Counted from the first letter of the stretch, positions 15,914-27,785 are shown. The stretch is DNA of 64,000 nucleotides from Stichopus chloronotus (GCA_021234535.1 CM037842.1:11038134-11102133), one strand, 5' to 3'. The notes: a model not told the origin generated them from the sequence alone. Translations and numbers: made by a program.

Positions 15914-16289
15914 TTAAAGGGGCTCATTGAATTGATATCAGTAAAGATTGCGGTGATTTTGAAGGGTACAAACACATGACCGTACTCACAATTAGCATAA
16001 TTAATCAAGTTTCACATCCAATAGTTATATGAAAACTGTCAAATTTTTCGAATTTTTGACCGTTACTTGCTCTGATTAAGTGCATGTGAATGTACTAACG
16101 TGAAAATGTCTGGTCACAAAGTTTCAAAAACCAAATTTAATCGTTGGTTACTCACTCATTAATGTTCCAATGTATGTAAAACTTTGGGATCCTTTTAGTT
16201 TGACTGTTTGTCATTAGTATGTGAAGGAAACTTGACCGGTTTAGAAAAATTGAGTGAATGTCACAAAACAACTCAATGAGCCTCTTTAA
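15914..16289 (+). mobile_element. TTAA-MITE family B, copy 1
   Basis: 376 bp including flanking TTAA (15914-15917 and 16286-16289). Terminal inverted repeats AGGGGCTCATTGAATTG and CAACTCAATGAGCCTCT. The interior is AT-rich and non-coding. It is the reverse complement of 16820-17194 over its whole length with few differences. Confidence 0.75.
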
Positions 16290-16348
16290 AGTTTGGCATG
16301 AAACGAACTTTATTAATATTGTTTGGGGGAGCACGTACCGTAGTAGGC

Positions 16349-16707
16349 TTAACGGGAAATAGGGCGTTTAGAATATACCAACATGGCACAAAAAGACAAT
16401 AGCTTTAATCATTGTTTAACCATTCAGTCTCATCAATAAACATCTGCAAAATCTTCATCTCCTCAAAACATTATGCATGTGATGAGTAACGGAAAATGTC
16501 ACATTTGAATTTTGAAAAGTTTGGGGAAACAAGTTATTGTTGAGCAACAAATAGCTGAATTTTTATCCAGACTGTGAGAAAGTTATTTACTGAAAAGAAG
16601 GCCGCTAACGTTTCTTATTTTCAATTCTCTATCATTCTATATCCACAAACACTGATTTTAAAAATGTGATCTTTTTTCTCTAAAACTAATGCCTTATTTC
16701 CCTTTCA
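16349..16707 (+). mobile_element. TTAA-MITE family A, copy 3
   Basis: Starts TTAACGGGAAATA and ends TTATTTCCCTTTCA. One of the best-preserved copies (cagtctcatcaataaacat, cttcatctcctcaaaacat, gagcaacaaatagctgaat). It sits between the two inverted family-B elements. Confidence 0.65.
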
Positions 16708-16819
16708 GCCCCTATTTATACTACAGAAGAGGACAGCCTGTTAGATTCATAAACAATGCCGACTTTACACATACTACCCGCGCTCTTTCGCTAGCATCCA
16801 ATTTCTCAACATCTTTGCC

Positions 16820-17194
16820 TTAAAGAGGCTCATTGAGTTGTTTTGTGAAATTCACTCAATTTTTCTAAACCGGTCAAGTTTCCTTTACGTACTAATGACA
16901 AACAGTCAAACTAAAAGGATCCCAAAGTTTTACTTACGTTGGAACATTAATGAGTGAGTAACCAACGATTAAATTTGGTTTTTGAAACTTTGTGACCAGA
17001 CATTTTCACATGAGTACATTCACATGCACACAATCAGAGCAAGTAACGGTCAAAAATTCGAAAAAATTGACAGTTTTCATATACTTTTGGATGTGAAACT
17101 TGATTAATTATGTTAATTGTGAGTATTGTCGTGTGTTTGTATACTTCAAAATCATCGCAATCTTTACTGATATCAACTCAATGAGCCCCTTTAA
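16820..17194 (-). mobile_element. TTAA-MITE family B, copy 2 (inverted)
   Basis: 375 bp including TTAA at 16820-16823 and 17191-17194, with terminal repeats AGAGGCTCATTGAGTTG and CAACTCAATGAGCCCCT. Inverted relative to copy 1. Its right end abuts the LINE reverse-transcriptase tail. The small number of differences from copy 1 suggests recent activity. Confidence 0.75.
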
Positions 17195-17199
17195 GTTGG

Positions 17200-17655
17200 T
17201 ATCATGTGGCGAAGTTCATGTTTAATTGGATTCAAAATAGAACCTCTTCAATTTTAGAGATTTTAGAGACTTTTAGCCTTCCCTGCACTCGTTATCCCTA
17301 CCCCAGTCTTACCCCTTTCAATCAGGTCTCCACTCCCCTATGGAGGCTTAGGCCTTCGCAACTCAGTCTTAGATTTATAGGGGGAAAACTCTGGAATACT
17401 CTATCGCTAGAGATTATTAAGTGTTAAAACGTATTTAGTTTTTTTTTTTTTTTCCAGTGTATTTACTAGTGATTCCTTTTGTTTTTTATGTTGCTACGGG
17501 GTGTCGATATCCACAAGCTCTTAGGTGCTTTAGTTACCACTCCCCAATCTCATCTCATCATCTTTGCTCACAATATTTAACATCCTTTATGTCACTGATT
17601 GGATCTGGTCACTGTATACTATTGTCATTAAACTTGACTTGAGATTGAATAAAGT
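17200..17655 (+). mobile_element. LINE remnant: reverse transcriptase C-terminal tail and 3' end
   Basis: The frame 17206-17427 ends with LSLRFIGGKLWNTLS and a stop. This matches the S-x-RF-x-G-x-x-WN-x-L motif typical of the end of non-LTR (CR1/jockey-type) retrotransposon reverse transcriptase ORFs. A T-run and a 3' UTR-like stretch follow, ending ttgagattgaataaagttg. Everything upstream is missing and is replaced by the family-B MITE. Confidence 0.55.
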
Positions 17656-17694
17656 TGCACCTCAGCTGAACTTGTCGATATGGTAGTTTAAGAT

Positions 17695-17760
17695 TTAAAT
17701 TGACTTCGGCATGTTATAGTATACCATACTATATATGTTATAGCATACCATACTATACCT
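17695..17760 (+). repeat. Two-unit tandem repeat, 24 bp
   Basis: 'gttatagtataccatactat' is followed by 'gttatagcataccatactat'. Confidence 0.8.
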
Positions 17761-19130
17761 GCTCCTATCCTTTGTTGAGCACTCTAGTACCATCACATGC
17801 TTCCAATTCTAAAGTTTCTATTTTTAAATTATAAACAGCGCCATCGAATTACACACTGTTGCAGGGGAAATCGCCAGAACGAAGTTGATGCGTTGGTAGT
17901 CTCGGTCAAGACTTAGTGAATCTTTCCCCCCTTCCTGCCCACATTCCCACAACGCCCGTTGTTTGCTTTACTCCCTGGTACGGCCCCCTCTGTGCACAGC
18001 TCTGAACTGTTATATCCTCGAGTTGCTTTCGTTCAACAGTGATCGACTCTTACAGCGTAGTGTGACGCGTGCTGTATGAATGAGTTAGTAGAACTGTATG
18101 GGATGTGTAAAGGAAGAAGAAAATACTACCATCGTCTTGACACAAGCCTAGCGTGGGAGCGGACAGTTACACGATTCTTGTTTTCAAATTACGATTGGTC
18201 CCCATCTCAATTCAATCGTTTGAAATCCCACCTCTTAACCTTCTCCAAAGAAACAGCAGACTATAATGAACGGCAACTGGATTCAATCAGATGATGAAAA
18301 AGAATGAAAATGTTAGCGTAGACGATTTCATTCTGTAGACGTATTCGCTTTTACATAATATATCGTTGACTGTCTCTTAGCGCAGCGTTGTTGAAAGTTT
18401 CTGTCCTGTGTCCCTATAAGAATACTGCCCGACCAAAAGGGTACCAACAGCCGATTATTTTCAACTATCAAAAAAAAAACAAAACCAACAAAAAAAACAA
18501 AAAAAACAAAAAAACCCCGATACGTTCACTCTTAAAAACGCAGTCGTTGAATCAGACATTTTCATGCTTCCCACTTCTTTTTTTTTTTGGGGGGGGGGGA
18601 CGAGTTCCGAAGTTTTGTGAACGTCCTTTAAGGGCCTATAAATCCATTTATGTTTGTACTGGCTTAAGTTATGCTATTCTATTGATAATAAAACTATATT
18701 GAGTGAAAAATATTATTTAAGGAAATATTATTTAAGGAAAACACCTTTTAGAGGTTCTGTAAACAGTAGGAAAAAAGGAAAACAAAACTACTATTTTGTT
18801 CTTCGAGGCAAACTTTATTGCTATGGATGAACAATCTATGATCAAAGTTGTGCAATATTTTAAATTACTACGGAAGTTGACAAGAATCATTACAGCGCAA
18901 GAATGGTGCTTATTAAAAAAAACTGTACAGAGGCCGATAATTAGTTACAACTACTGCACTAATACTACTATGAATAAAATCTACTTAGAATCAACTTAAA
19001 GCGGTAATCAGGGACTGGTGTCTTATAAAATTACTCTTCTCATCACGAAAATTACATATGACAAATTCGCGAATCTCTTGTTATCTAAGATTAAACTTAA
19101 CAACAAATCTCACAGACCACAGGTATATTT
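17761..19130. other. Mostly non-coding
   Basis: A-rich (CAAAA)n-like tract at 18468-18515 and a T/G run near 18580-18599. Contains the unsupported small frame at 18076. Confidence 0.4.
18076..18294 (+). other. Small open frame, unknown
   Basis: A 72-codon ATG frame with ordinary amino-acid composition (ends ADYNERQLDSIR). No motif, promoter or splice support; could be chance or a repeat fragment. Confidence 0.15.
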
Positions 19131-19215
19131 TCAGGTACGGTATTCAAGGAGAAGACAGACCAATGGCTGTGCTGGTATTCGGTACTGTCAGCGAGCTTCT
19201 TCTGCTGTATTTGGT
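19131..19215 (+). other. Orphan exon-like stretch, possible transporter fragment
   Basis: In one frame the sequence reads FKEKTDQWLCWYSVLSASFF. This loosely resembles the W-x-x-(V/Y)(F/Y)-x-(I/L)SA pattern before a late helix of SLC17-type carriers. Another frame reads GEDRPMAVLVFGTVSELLL and also looks helical, so the frame is undecided. TTTTCAG acceptor-like and TTTG|GTCAGT donor-like sites flank it. No neighbouring exons were found. Confidence 0.2.
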
Positions 19216-20890
19216 CAGTATAGGAAATCGTGTGTGAGAGCAAACTTGTTAACTCTTGTTGCAGACGATGAATGTATTGAGGTAACTTTACACACGTCGC
19301 TGCGCTGCGTGTCTTTCCTGTTTTGATCCCCAGGCGTCCATAGGCCCCCCTGGCTTAAAACGTCACACTGACACAGTGAAGAGCCCCCCTTTGGGGCAGT
19401 TCGAGGAAAAGCATCCAGATTCCCGGAATCTTGGCCCTGGGGATAATCCCTGGGACTTATAAGTCACCAAAGTTACCCTTGCGCACCTACGTTACGTGAG
19501 CCTCTAGCTCTGCGCATTCTACATCACAGCTATACTAAATATATGAAGGTGCACGTCTGCATATGCGGCGTCTCTCTCATTCAGTTTACACGCGCCTATA
19601 TGTAGCAATATATGTTCTGTTTGCTTACCTTAATGAGGGCGCCCTTGTTTGTTGTTCTATGACGTGTGCAACGGGGTGTGTGTGTGTGTGTGGGGGGGGG
19701 GGGTTGTTACATGCCGTCAATGCAATGGGAGTCTGCACGTTCTGCTCATTTGTTTGCCTCAAGGTGAACGTCCTTGTTTGTTGTTATGTGACGTCAATTC
19801 AAGGGGGGTATATTGTAAAATTGATAATTGTAACCAAAACCGTGTGGTGCGAACATTTCTACATCATACCTGCGCATGTGCAGTTACGACGAGTATGTCA
19901 AATTTAAAAGCAATGAAATCACGTGGAAATTTTCTACATCATACATTGCATTGTGAATGAGGTAGTATGCTGACGTAAATGCTATAAATAAATATTGATT
20001 CCTTTTTTTTCAAAATGGATAGTGAAACCGTCTCATATCATCAGTGTTAATTAATGTTTGCAAGGGATCCAAACTTTGGACCAGCATAGTCGTTCGGGTA
20101 TCCGGGTAGACGAAAGTATAACTTCTGTTATACGCCTCAAGTTCGTTTTGAAGTAATAATACATTTCATTTTGCAAGTAATATAACACAACGTACCTCAC
20201 CATAACAATAAAGTGCTCTCAGTTAGACATATGTTCTGAATTTTGTTTCGCTTACGCTGTTGTGAACTGTGTAATCTGCAGGGTACCCGATATCAGAACC
20301 TAGTCTTGACATTGTCAGTTGGGTACCCGATTACACTACATATTACATCAACAAACGGTTTATGAGACACAAGGAAATCTTACGCCAACACGTCACGCCA
20401 AATAATCTGTTCGTTCCTTTCAAGAAATTATTTGCACACATTCTCAACGGTTAACAATTTCTCGGACATACCATTTACATACTATTTTACTGCACGGTCG
20501 GCGTCTCGGCCCTTCGTCTCGTTCTGTGACGTCACACAATATTTATACAATGCAATCTCTATAACCTTTGCGTTGAACCTGAAAAGTGTCTGCATTCTCT
20601 TCAAGTTCTGCATTCTCTTCAAGTTTAAGATGCATAGAAAATGATATTTTCTTTCGAAACTTAGAGTTACGAAAAGTTACCAGGCATTTCTTCATCATCT
20701 GTTGGGCCTTATTACCAAAAAGAAAACCCAGCTACTTGAAACAACAATGCCACTTTCCATCCAATAGTAAATCTTTCACACCTCTCTAACAGCTTAAAAG
20801 CTTTCGATCTGTATCTCTTTTGCTTCTGGTCACTCGCATAAAACGGTCTATTACGTAATAACGATTTTAATGAGGGAGACATTTATCGAT
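19216..20890. other. Non-coding, nothing recognised
   Basis: G-run near 19691-19703 with GT repeats just before it. Probably the 3' flank of the GRL gene. Confidence 0.4.
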
Positions 20891-20968
20891 TTACGTGCCG
20901 AGCGTCACCGGTTCAGAGGTCTGCACTTCCGAAATGAGGGCGTAATAAGTTATTCCGAGTCCTCCGAT
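20891..20968 (-). CDS. GRL receptor, terminal coding exon 4 (TM7 and stop)
   Basis: A 78 bp terminal exon: 25 codons plus TAA, phase 0 start. The acceptor is excellent (long CT tract ending TTGCCTTCACAG). The translation opens IGGLGITYYALISEV and ends VTLGT. Spliced after FILT of exon 3 it completes TM7 and places the TY pair where the superfamily signature TYhhhhhQF is expected; here QF is replaced by EV. A start in phase 0 just before the signature is the position of the last conserved intron of insect gustatory receptors. A possible ATTAAA lies about 20 bases past the stop on the sense strand. Confidence 0.75.
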   Translation of the reverse strand: MGGLGITYYALISEVQTSEPVTLGT

Positions 20969-21663
20969 CTGTGAAGGCAAAGAGAAGAAGAGATAAATTG
21001 AAATATTATATATCTCTAATTCTGGGAGAACGATCTATCCATAGACGACAGGAAACTTTCAATTAGTTCGTTTTGTGAGAGGTTTGTGACTACGAATTGT
21101 GTAGAATGCTATGTTTTTTTTAACGCCGTTGAATGACGGCGCTCCGCCGAAATTATTGAGAGGGTAATATGGGAGTTTCTGGTGCCACGTGAATTTTTGT
21201 TTCTCTGTCAATTAGTTTGCAAAATTCACCTCCTACACCTCGGCAACAAATATCAGAAATTCCTACCAGGTGTACTATCATGAGGGCGTTACATCTACAA
21301 AACAGGATGTGGGGGGGGGGGTCTGTTTTTGCGGGTGGGAAGAGGGATGGTTGACGGAGTCAACTGCGGTATAGCGTTGTCGTGTGGTTATTGTTTGGTC
21401 GTGGATACTGTCTTTTCCTTCGGCGATGCTATTTACCATAGCCTAGGAGATAAGAAATTATAATTTAGGTCCCTAGTTTACAGTGTTTTTGGTTTAATGA
21501 GCGCCCAGATTAAAAGCCAATTTTCCTGGATTAAAAGTACGAACAAGGAAGTGATTTCAGTCCAGCAAGTTTGTATGGAACTAAGCTGGGTTAGGCTTGA
21601 AGGACGACGACCACCGTGTGGTGGCAGGTACGAAGACGAATTTGTTGAGCTTGCAACACTTAC
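20969..21663 (-). other. GRL intron 3
   Basis: Phase-0 intron of 695 bp, GTAAGT to CACAG, in the position of the last conserved intron of the gustatory receptor superfamily. It holds a G-run near 21311-21320 and nothing else recognised. Confidence 0.65.
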
Positions 21664-21753
21664 GGTGAGGATGAACGGTTTAGTCAGGACCACCAAATCA
21701 TAGATGGAGAACCCAATCGGTTCGTTGGACAGACGAGCCAAGAATGTTTGCAT
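21664..21753 (-). CDS. GRL receptor, coding exon 3 (start of TM7 region)
   Basis: A 90 bp exon of 30 codons, phase 0 at both ends. It is bounded by a strong TTTCTTTCTTTTTTGG pyrimidine tract with TTTAG acceptor and an ACC|GTAAGTG donor. The translation runs from MQTFLARLSNEPIGFS to VVLTKPFILT. This matches the family pattern before TM7: a short amphipathic helix with RL, a small loop, then 'G-x-x-x-x-x-x-x-x-T-K' leading into the membrane. The next codons in frame are intronic and lose protein character at once, which supports the donor. Confidence 0.75.
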
Positions 21754-24700
21754 CTAAATTTTAGACCAAAAAAGAAAGAAAGAAAAAAACATTAGGATGA
21801 GTACACGGCAAAGAATTGAATGAAAAGATTTGGAGGAGAATTCTTGGCCATATATATTTGGATCAACGTAAATTTGAAATGAAATAGACCTACCCAAGGC
21901 TTTGTGGATTGCAGAAAAAATGTTAGGTGGACATCACACCAATATTGTCATCACTGTTATTTAGTGATGTTATCTAGTAATATACAGAATGTGTTTACAT
22001 CACACCTCTTGCATCGTCACTGTTACCGACTGAAGCGGCCAAAAAAAAAGAAAGCAGAGAAAAAAACTCACGTTATCAATCCTGCTTTTTTGGTACTGTA
22101 ACTTTTGTCGCAAATTCTGTTATATACTCTCACATTGTATGCATTGCTCTGTCGTGAGGTATTATGCCAAAACTGGACTTTTTTTAAAATTTTAATCATA
22201 TGCCACTTCCTGTTTCTTTGTGCAAATCTATTGTTTACCTGGATTAGTTGATCCATCGAGACATTCTTCAAACCTATCTTGAAAAGATGTTCCCGAGGAT
22301 CGTGAGCCTGTTTAGAGAAAAAATTAAAAACAAAGAAAAAATGAAATATCGCCACATTTCTGCATTACATCGAAATCATCATAAGTTTAGGTTCATCCAT
22401 AACCCTAAACTGGACCCTTACGGCCTTGTCGCAGGGGACTATCGTCTTCCACCTTATAAAAGTGCATTTTCTCTGTATTGATGTAACTTTCTGATTATAT
22501 TTTGAAAAAAAAAATCTGAAAAAGGCGACTTTTTGAAAATACACTTAACGATCTCACAGAAGTTCCATTCGATTGGTAAAAGTACTGAGCATAACTATTC
22601 TTTTAGTCCTCGGATAACTCACGAGAGGCAAACATTATACACCTCTTGTCGACGAAGCACTTTTTCACTATATATTCGTCCTTACAGGTGGGTTAAAGGT
22701 GCAGTCTTTACTTTTATCTTTGGGGAGGATTACTATCGAATTTCCTGGGAAATATCAAGGCGATATTTTCCAGAGGTTCTCAATAACGCAACATCGCCCA
22801 TGCGGTCAAAGTTTACGGCCATCGTAGGCAATGAACCGCGGGGTAACCCTATATTTGAATTTGTAACATATTTTGACCTTTCAAAGAAAAAAGAATACTT
22901 CTAAATGCACCGATGTAGCATACAAAAAGTCTTAATCACTGTTGCGACATTCATCACCATTAAATATTAGCAAATAGCTTCATCTCCTCAAAAGCGTTAT
23001 GCATAAGACGAGCTACGAGACATGCATCGTTTAAATTGTTAAAAGTTTCGGTGAATAAATTCTTCAGCGACAAATAAATAAATTTTGATCCGTGAGAATT
23101 TACTTATTTCTTGAAGAGAAGGCTGCCGTCCTGTTTGTAATGTATAAGCCATCAATCTGTGTCTATAAAGATTGGTAGCCAAAAAAAGAAGGAATTTTCT
23201 TCTGCAAAGCTAACACAATTGTTTCGGTAAGAAAAATTCCAATTTTAAATACAATTCGGTTCACCGTTGTGTATAGAACCGCCATCTTACATCCCTGTAT
23301 CTGGGGATATACTGTAATTAGGCCCCCCCCCCAAAAAAAAACATTGATTAAACTCATTTGTGAGAAAACGCGAACGATTACGGATGGAGGGTGTCAAGGT
23401 TACGATTGTACACTATTAATTATCTTGACTAGATTTGAGTATTAACATTGTTGTGGCTATTGGCGTTTCCGTTTTCTTTTAAACGTAGGGCGTTCTAGGT
23501 TCATTTAGGTTACTTGAGTAATTATAGGAGTGTTGTTCATGTGCTGGACGTCACAGTGTGATTAATTGATTTGTGAGCGCGGTCGATACGTGTACGAACC
23601 AGGAGACGTAACATCAATCAAAGGATTAAAGAGGGGAACACTTAAACAATTAGCAGTGATTTGGTGAGCAGGGCATCCTGGTGTTATGTTTCATAAAGTG
23701 AATTTGTAAAGATGCAATTACCAAATTATCGTCATAGGACTACGAGAGAGAGAGAGAAAAAAAATCAATTTTAGGCGCACTTGTCAAGCTTCATTCCGCG
23801 TCACACGGCATCAAGTTGGAAAGGAGTAATTTTAGGCAACAGAAAACATAGGCCTAATGCACTTCTGCACATGAACATACAGTAAGCATACGGGGCCTGC
23901 ATACACACGTCACATATACATAGTTACCGTTACTGTCTCCCGTAACGTTGTTCGAATATAGTCCATAGAGTAGAGCACTTTGTCAAATCCGAGAGGGTTT
24001 GTTTTTGTTTGTTTTCATTTCTTCATGTCACTTTCTTTTTTTTCTTATTCTTATTATTTTCTGTATATGATGTGTAATTGCCTGATACGAGGTAACGAAC
24101 AATGCAACTAAAATGACATTTTCCCCTTTTGCATCAAAATCATGCCCATAGAGAAGACGTACGGTATCCTGTATGATACCATACGATCAGACAACTTGGC
24201 CAATTGCCAGGATTAGGATCATGTTCTCTCGACATGCATAAACATGCTTGGTACCATGTGACACATGTGGCTGAGAGGCCTATTATGCATTCATTCCTTG
24301 TTGGTAGATTTATCTCACCACCGTCAAAATGGGTGATTCGTGGTGCCCCCCCCCCCCCACATGCAGTTCTTCCAGGCGGCCACCAATGAAGTTTCTTCTA
24401 CCCTTATATTTGACAGAACATTTGACTTCCGATCACTTCAATGACGAAGCTAGTTCTTCTCTTTTTTTTTTTTATTTACATTAACTTCTATCGAGCAGCA
24501 GCGAGGAGACTAGTTGTTGAACGAATAATCCTTATCCTATGTAATCCTCTCCATGTTTCAACAAAACAAAGGTATCGAGTTAAGTATCGGTAACATCAGA
24601 GACCAGTGGTTCTAACCGCTTTATCGATTACGGAATTCTGACCTTCAATAAAAGTGATGGCGCTCCTTTGCTTGGATGTTTACCCTCTTGTATGACGGAT

Positions 24701-25695
24701 TACCAAAAATTGTAGCAGAAAAGAGTTCTTAGTTGCATGTGATCCTCAATCAATAAGTGATACTTTTTTATTGGAAGCGATTTTGGTATCTACTTGTGCA
24801 TGTGTACTGCGTGTGTACCTACCTGTGAGGAGCATCTGATATGTATGTGTGTGTGCACGTTCACGTGTGCACGTTGTGGGTACCGTATACCGAGGACTCA
24901 TAACCGATAATTTGCAGAAAACCAAAACAATCGAGAACTTTCTATCCTCCACGGAAAGCAATAACTAAGTCAAGAGAGTCAGGAAGCCGAGCTGAGGAAC
25001 CCTTTCGTGAAGAGAGGGTTCTCATTTGAATACTGAAACCCGACGTACTGTACATGTTCGTTAATTTCTAGTAAAAGTTGTAGCAAATTTTCTAGTAAAA
25101 CAAAAGTGAATTTTCATAACATTATGGAAGCTTGTTCCTCTCTTTTTTGGTTAAAGCAATATTTCAGCAGTATATTTTGTTTGGAAGGTACACATTGTAA
25201 CACAACAAATTATTTCACAATAGTGCATTGCAATTATGGGAACTAGTGGTGTCATGCCAGACAATATACTTGAACATCCGTTTCTTTTCTTTTATATTCT
25301 CGACTCTCTTAAAAAATTAACTCAATCTGTAACAATCGATAAATTCAATAAATATTTCACTGATTTCAAATTTCAAAGTTTTTAAACGTCTTTTATGACG
25401 CTTCATTTCAAAGCAGAACAACAGCAAATCGGCAGAGTTTCCACGCGTTACAAGAATGTTACGAAACATTATTGTTGTAACCGCGATAAAAATGGGACTA
25501 CTGTATTTCTTGACCAGATTTGTCTTTCTTCAAAGTAAGTATTTTCAGTTACGAACAAGATAATTGACAGTTGCTTGCAGTGAAGAAGGTCTTCCCTTTC
25601 ATTTGTGAGATAATCCCCATTGTGACTAGATTACTTCTTCGAGTAATTAACCTGCCGGTTCTGTACATATTGTGTACACATAGCTCCATGGTTAC
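21754..25695 (-). other. GRL intron 2
   Basis: Phase-0 intron of about 3.9 kb between candidate exon 2 and exon 3. It contains a family-A MITE copy (22880-23230), a C-run at 24347-24357 and short purine-rich stretches. The 123-codon open frame at 22533-22904 on the other strand has no motif I know. The 5' GT and 3' AG are as given for the flanking exons. Confidence 0.55.
22880..23230 (+). mobile_element. TTAA-MITE family A, copy 4 (inside GRL intron 2)
   Basis: Starts TTCAAAGAAAAAAG and contains 'cttcatctcctcaaaagcg', 'ttatgcataagacgagctac', 'gaatttacttatttcttga'. The right end is eroded. Antisense to the host GRL gene if the consensus strand is taken as sense. Confidence 0.55.
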
Positions 25696-25767
25696 TGTAA
25701 CAAGTGAAATTTCTTCCTGTTTCAACGACGCTGATATTTTAAATGACTCGATACAATTATCCACCGT
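25696..25767 (-). CDS. GRL receptor, candidate coding exon 2 (loop between TM6 and TM7)
   Basis: Candidate 72 bp exon, 24 codons, phase 0 at both ends. The acceptor follows a CCTTCCCTCCAG tract. The donor is ACA|GTAACC, which is weak because it lacks G at +5. The translation starts TVDNCIESFK and ends KQEEISLVT. Joined to the next exon it gives an acidic-basic helix leading into MQTFLARL, as expected in the third cytoplasmic loop of gustatory receptors. The surrounding open frame on this strand runs 25549-25803, so the exon limits are inferred from splice-like sites and phase only. Another exon in 21.8-27.8 kb could serve instead. Confidence 0.5.
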
Positions 25768-27378
25768 CTGGAGGGAAGGTTTTGAAACATCTGCAGTGTC
25801 CATGATAAGCAGTCTCCATCTGGGATTATAAGGTCATTTACATTAAAAATATATAGAACTGGAGGATGGAGAGCAGTGTCCTTGGGTCAGGGCAAATATT
25901 TGATCTATTTATTACATGAGGCTATTACAAATAGCTCCATGTAATAGCTCCGTGATTGTTTGAACACAGTCTGGCCTTAATTGAGTCCAATTGATTCTTT
26001 TTTCAGAATGTGCATGAGACAATCCTGGTTCAGTAATTGTTTCAAACATTTGGAGTCGATTTTGATGTTGACCATTTGCTGGCTCAGAAGTACTTGTTTG
26101 GCCTCCTACAGAAATTCACTGAGAATGAAGTGGGGTGGGGGGGGGGGGGGATGGAGCCAGCACACTTTTGTCTGAATGTTTCTAAGAACAACTTAAATCT
26201 ACAAAGTTCAGTATGGAACTCTACGGTTGTCGTTTTCTTTTTATTAAGGTTTTTCGTTCAGATCTGTAAAGAACGCTATTAATGAAGCTGCTCATCACAT
26301 TTATAATACAGTTTCGTGACTCGGATGTTTTTGAGGACATTTTACGTGATCAAAGGAAGATAGAGTACAGGCTTCCAGCTTTGGTTTCGTCTCTGAATCA
26401 TTTATTCTTTTGTTGTATGAAAGGCAAAGGAGGGGAGGGGGTGATGGAAGAAAAAGATGTCACATTGGATCAAATATCCTAAAATTTTTATTGTAGTTAT
26501 AAAAAGAAAATATCCACATCTCCCTGATGTCAATCTTACAGATGCTTTAAGGCGCTACATAGTATTCATTCCTGCGAAGTCTTTCATTGTGGACATTTCC
26601 ATAAGCAAACCCTTTACAGGACGTCCTCGCTCTAATTGTCTGGCAAACATGTAGTGTTTGGTGAGTGATTAACGTATTGTTGAATAGCGCTGACGATATG
26701 CCGCTGGGATTTGCAAGGGTGTAGGTTAGGGGTTCGAAGGCATGTTACTGTACTGCGGAGGAAATAGGCAACAGTATTCATAAATCGGATAGTTAGCTTT
26801 CACCATTGCGGAGAGAATGTAATAATGACGTCATACCTAAATTAATAAATAATAACGTTTCTTCATATACGTGAGACTTGTCATTTTAATGGTGTGATCA
26901 TTCCGTTACTTGGGACGTCACAAAGTGACAAAGGTAGCTCCTTGCACTTAGCCATCACACCCACTACACAACTTTTGCTAACAACTTGTGTAAATTTATA
27001 GTGTCGCACTGACATCCGTTCTTGGACATTCTCACAATAGTTTTCTCTTAATTTCAAGAATCATTACAATTACAAAAAAAAATCTCAAAATAGTTAAAAG
27101 AGATGTAGTTAAAAATTGACGAAACATCTTATAGCATACGTAGGAGGAGGCTTTCAAAGCGAGGAAAATAAAGAAGTATTTGAGAAGAATCTCAGAGCAT
27201 TAAAAAAAGTACAGGCCAACATTCTTTTGAAGTACATGGACCCTTTTTATCTTGGTGTATTTTATCTCGACATATTTTTTTCATCTCAGCACATTTTTTC
27301 TCAGAGCAATGAAAAAGTACTTAAATGTGTCCTCCCCATCGTTACCCCCCCACCCCACGAGAGTAATGTCTGCTTCTG

Positions 27379-27500
27379 GACTTTGACTGAATTGTACGGA
27401 CATTGACTGAATTGTACGGACATTGACTGAATTGTATGGACATTGACTGAAGTGTATACGGACATTGACTGAAGTATTCGGAAATTGACTGGAGTGTACT
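27379..27500 (+). repeat. 20 bp minisatellite, about six units, in GRL intron 1
   Basis: The unit is GACATTGACTGAATTGTACG. The first three copies are near-identical and the later ones vary (agtgtatacg, agtattcg, gagtgtac). Confidence 0.9.
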
Positions 27501-27718
27501 ATAGAAACAAACTGCACTGTGATTACCCAATATGACAAGCAGTACCGCTCTTTCAATGTTCAGAGAGAAGGGGGGGGGGGGGCGTATGCAGTGTTTCAAG
27601 TTGAATTAATCGTACCAACACGTCAGCGTGAGATGCACACAACATCATGTACTGTACAGTACATGTAGTCGTGTAGCTTAATGCATTCTCTCACTGGAAT
27701 TGACACGCTTCGTTGTCC

Positions 27719-27738
27719 GGGGGGGGGGGGGGGGGGGG
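27719..27738 (+). repeat. Run of 20 G
   Basis: Longest of the many G-runs in the window; it lies in GRL intron 1, 48 bases past the exon 1 donor. Confidence 0.9.
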
Positions 27739-27785
27739 TGACGCAAATGAACGACTAAATAATAGCTCACGTACTTTCTACTTAC

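Larger units (their letters stand above)
25768..27785 (-). other. GRL intron 1
   Basis: Phase-0 intron of about 2.0 kb if exon 2 is right. It holds a run of 20 G on the plus strand (27719-27738), a second G-run near 27570-27582, a 20 bp minisatellite at 27379-27500 and a G-run near 26141-26150. No other coding stretch was recognised. Confidence 0.55.

Noticed and set aside
22533..22904. 123-codon plus-strand frame
   Set aside because: No motif, no splice or promoter support; lies in a GRL intron and runs into a MITE.
26690..26750. tRNA-like B box (ggggttcgaaggc)
   Set aside because: No A box at the right distance and no cloverleaf could be drawn.
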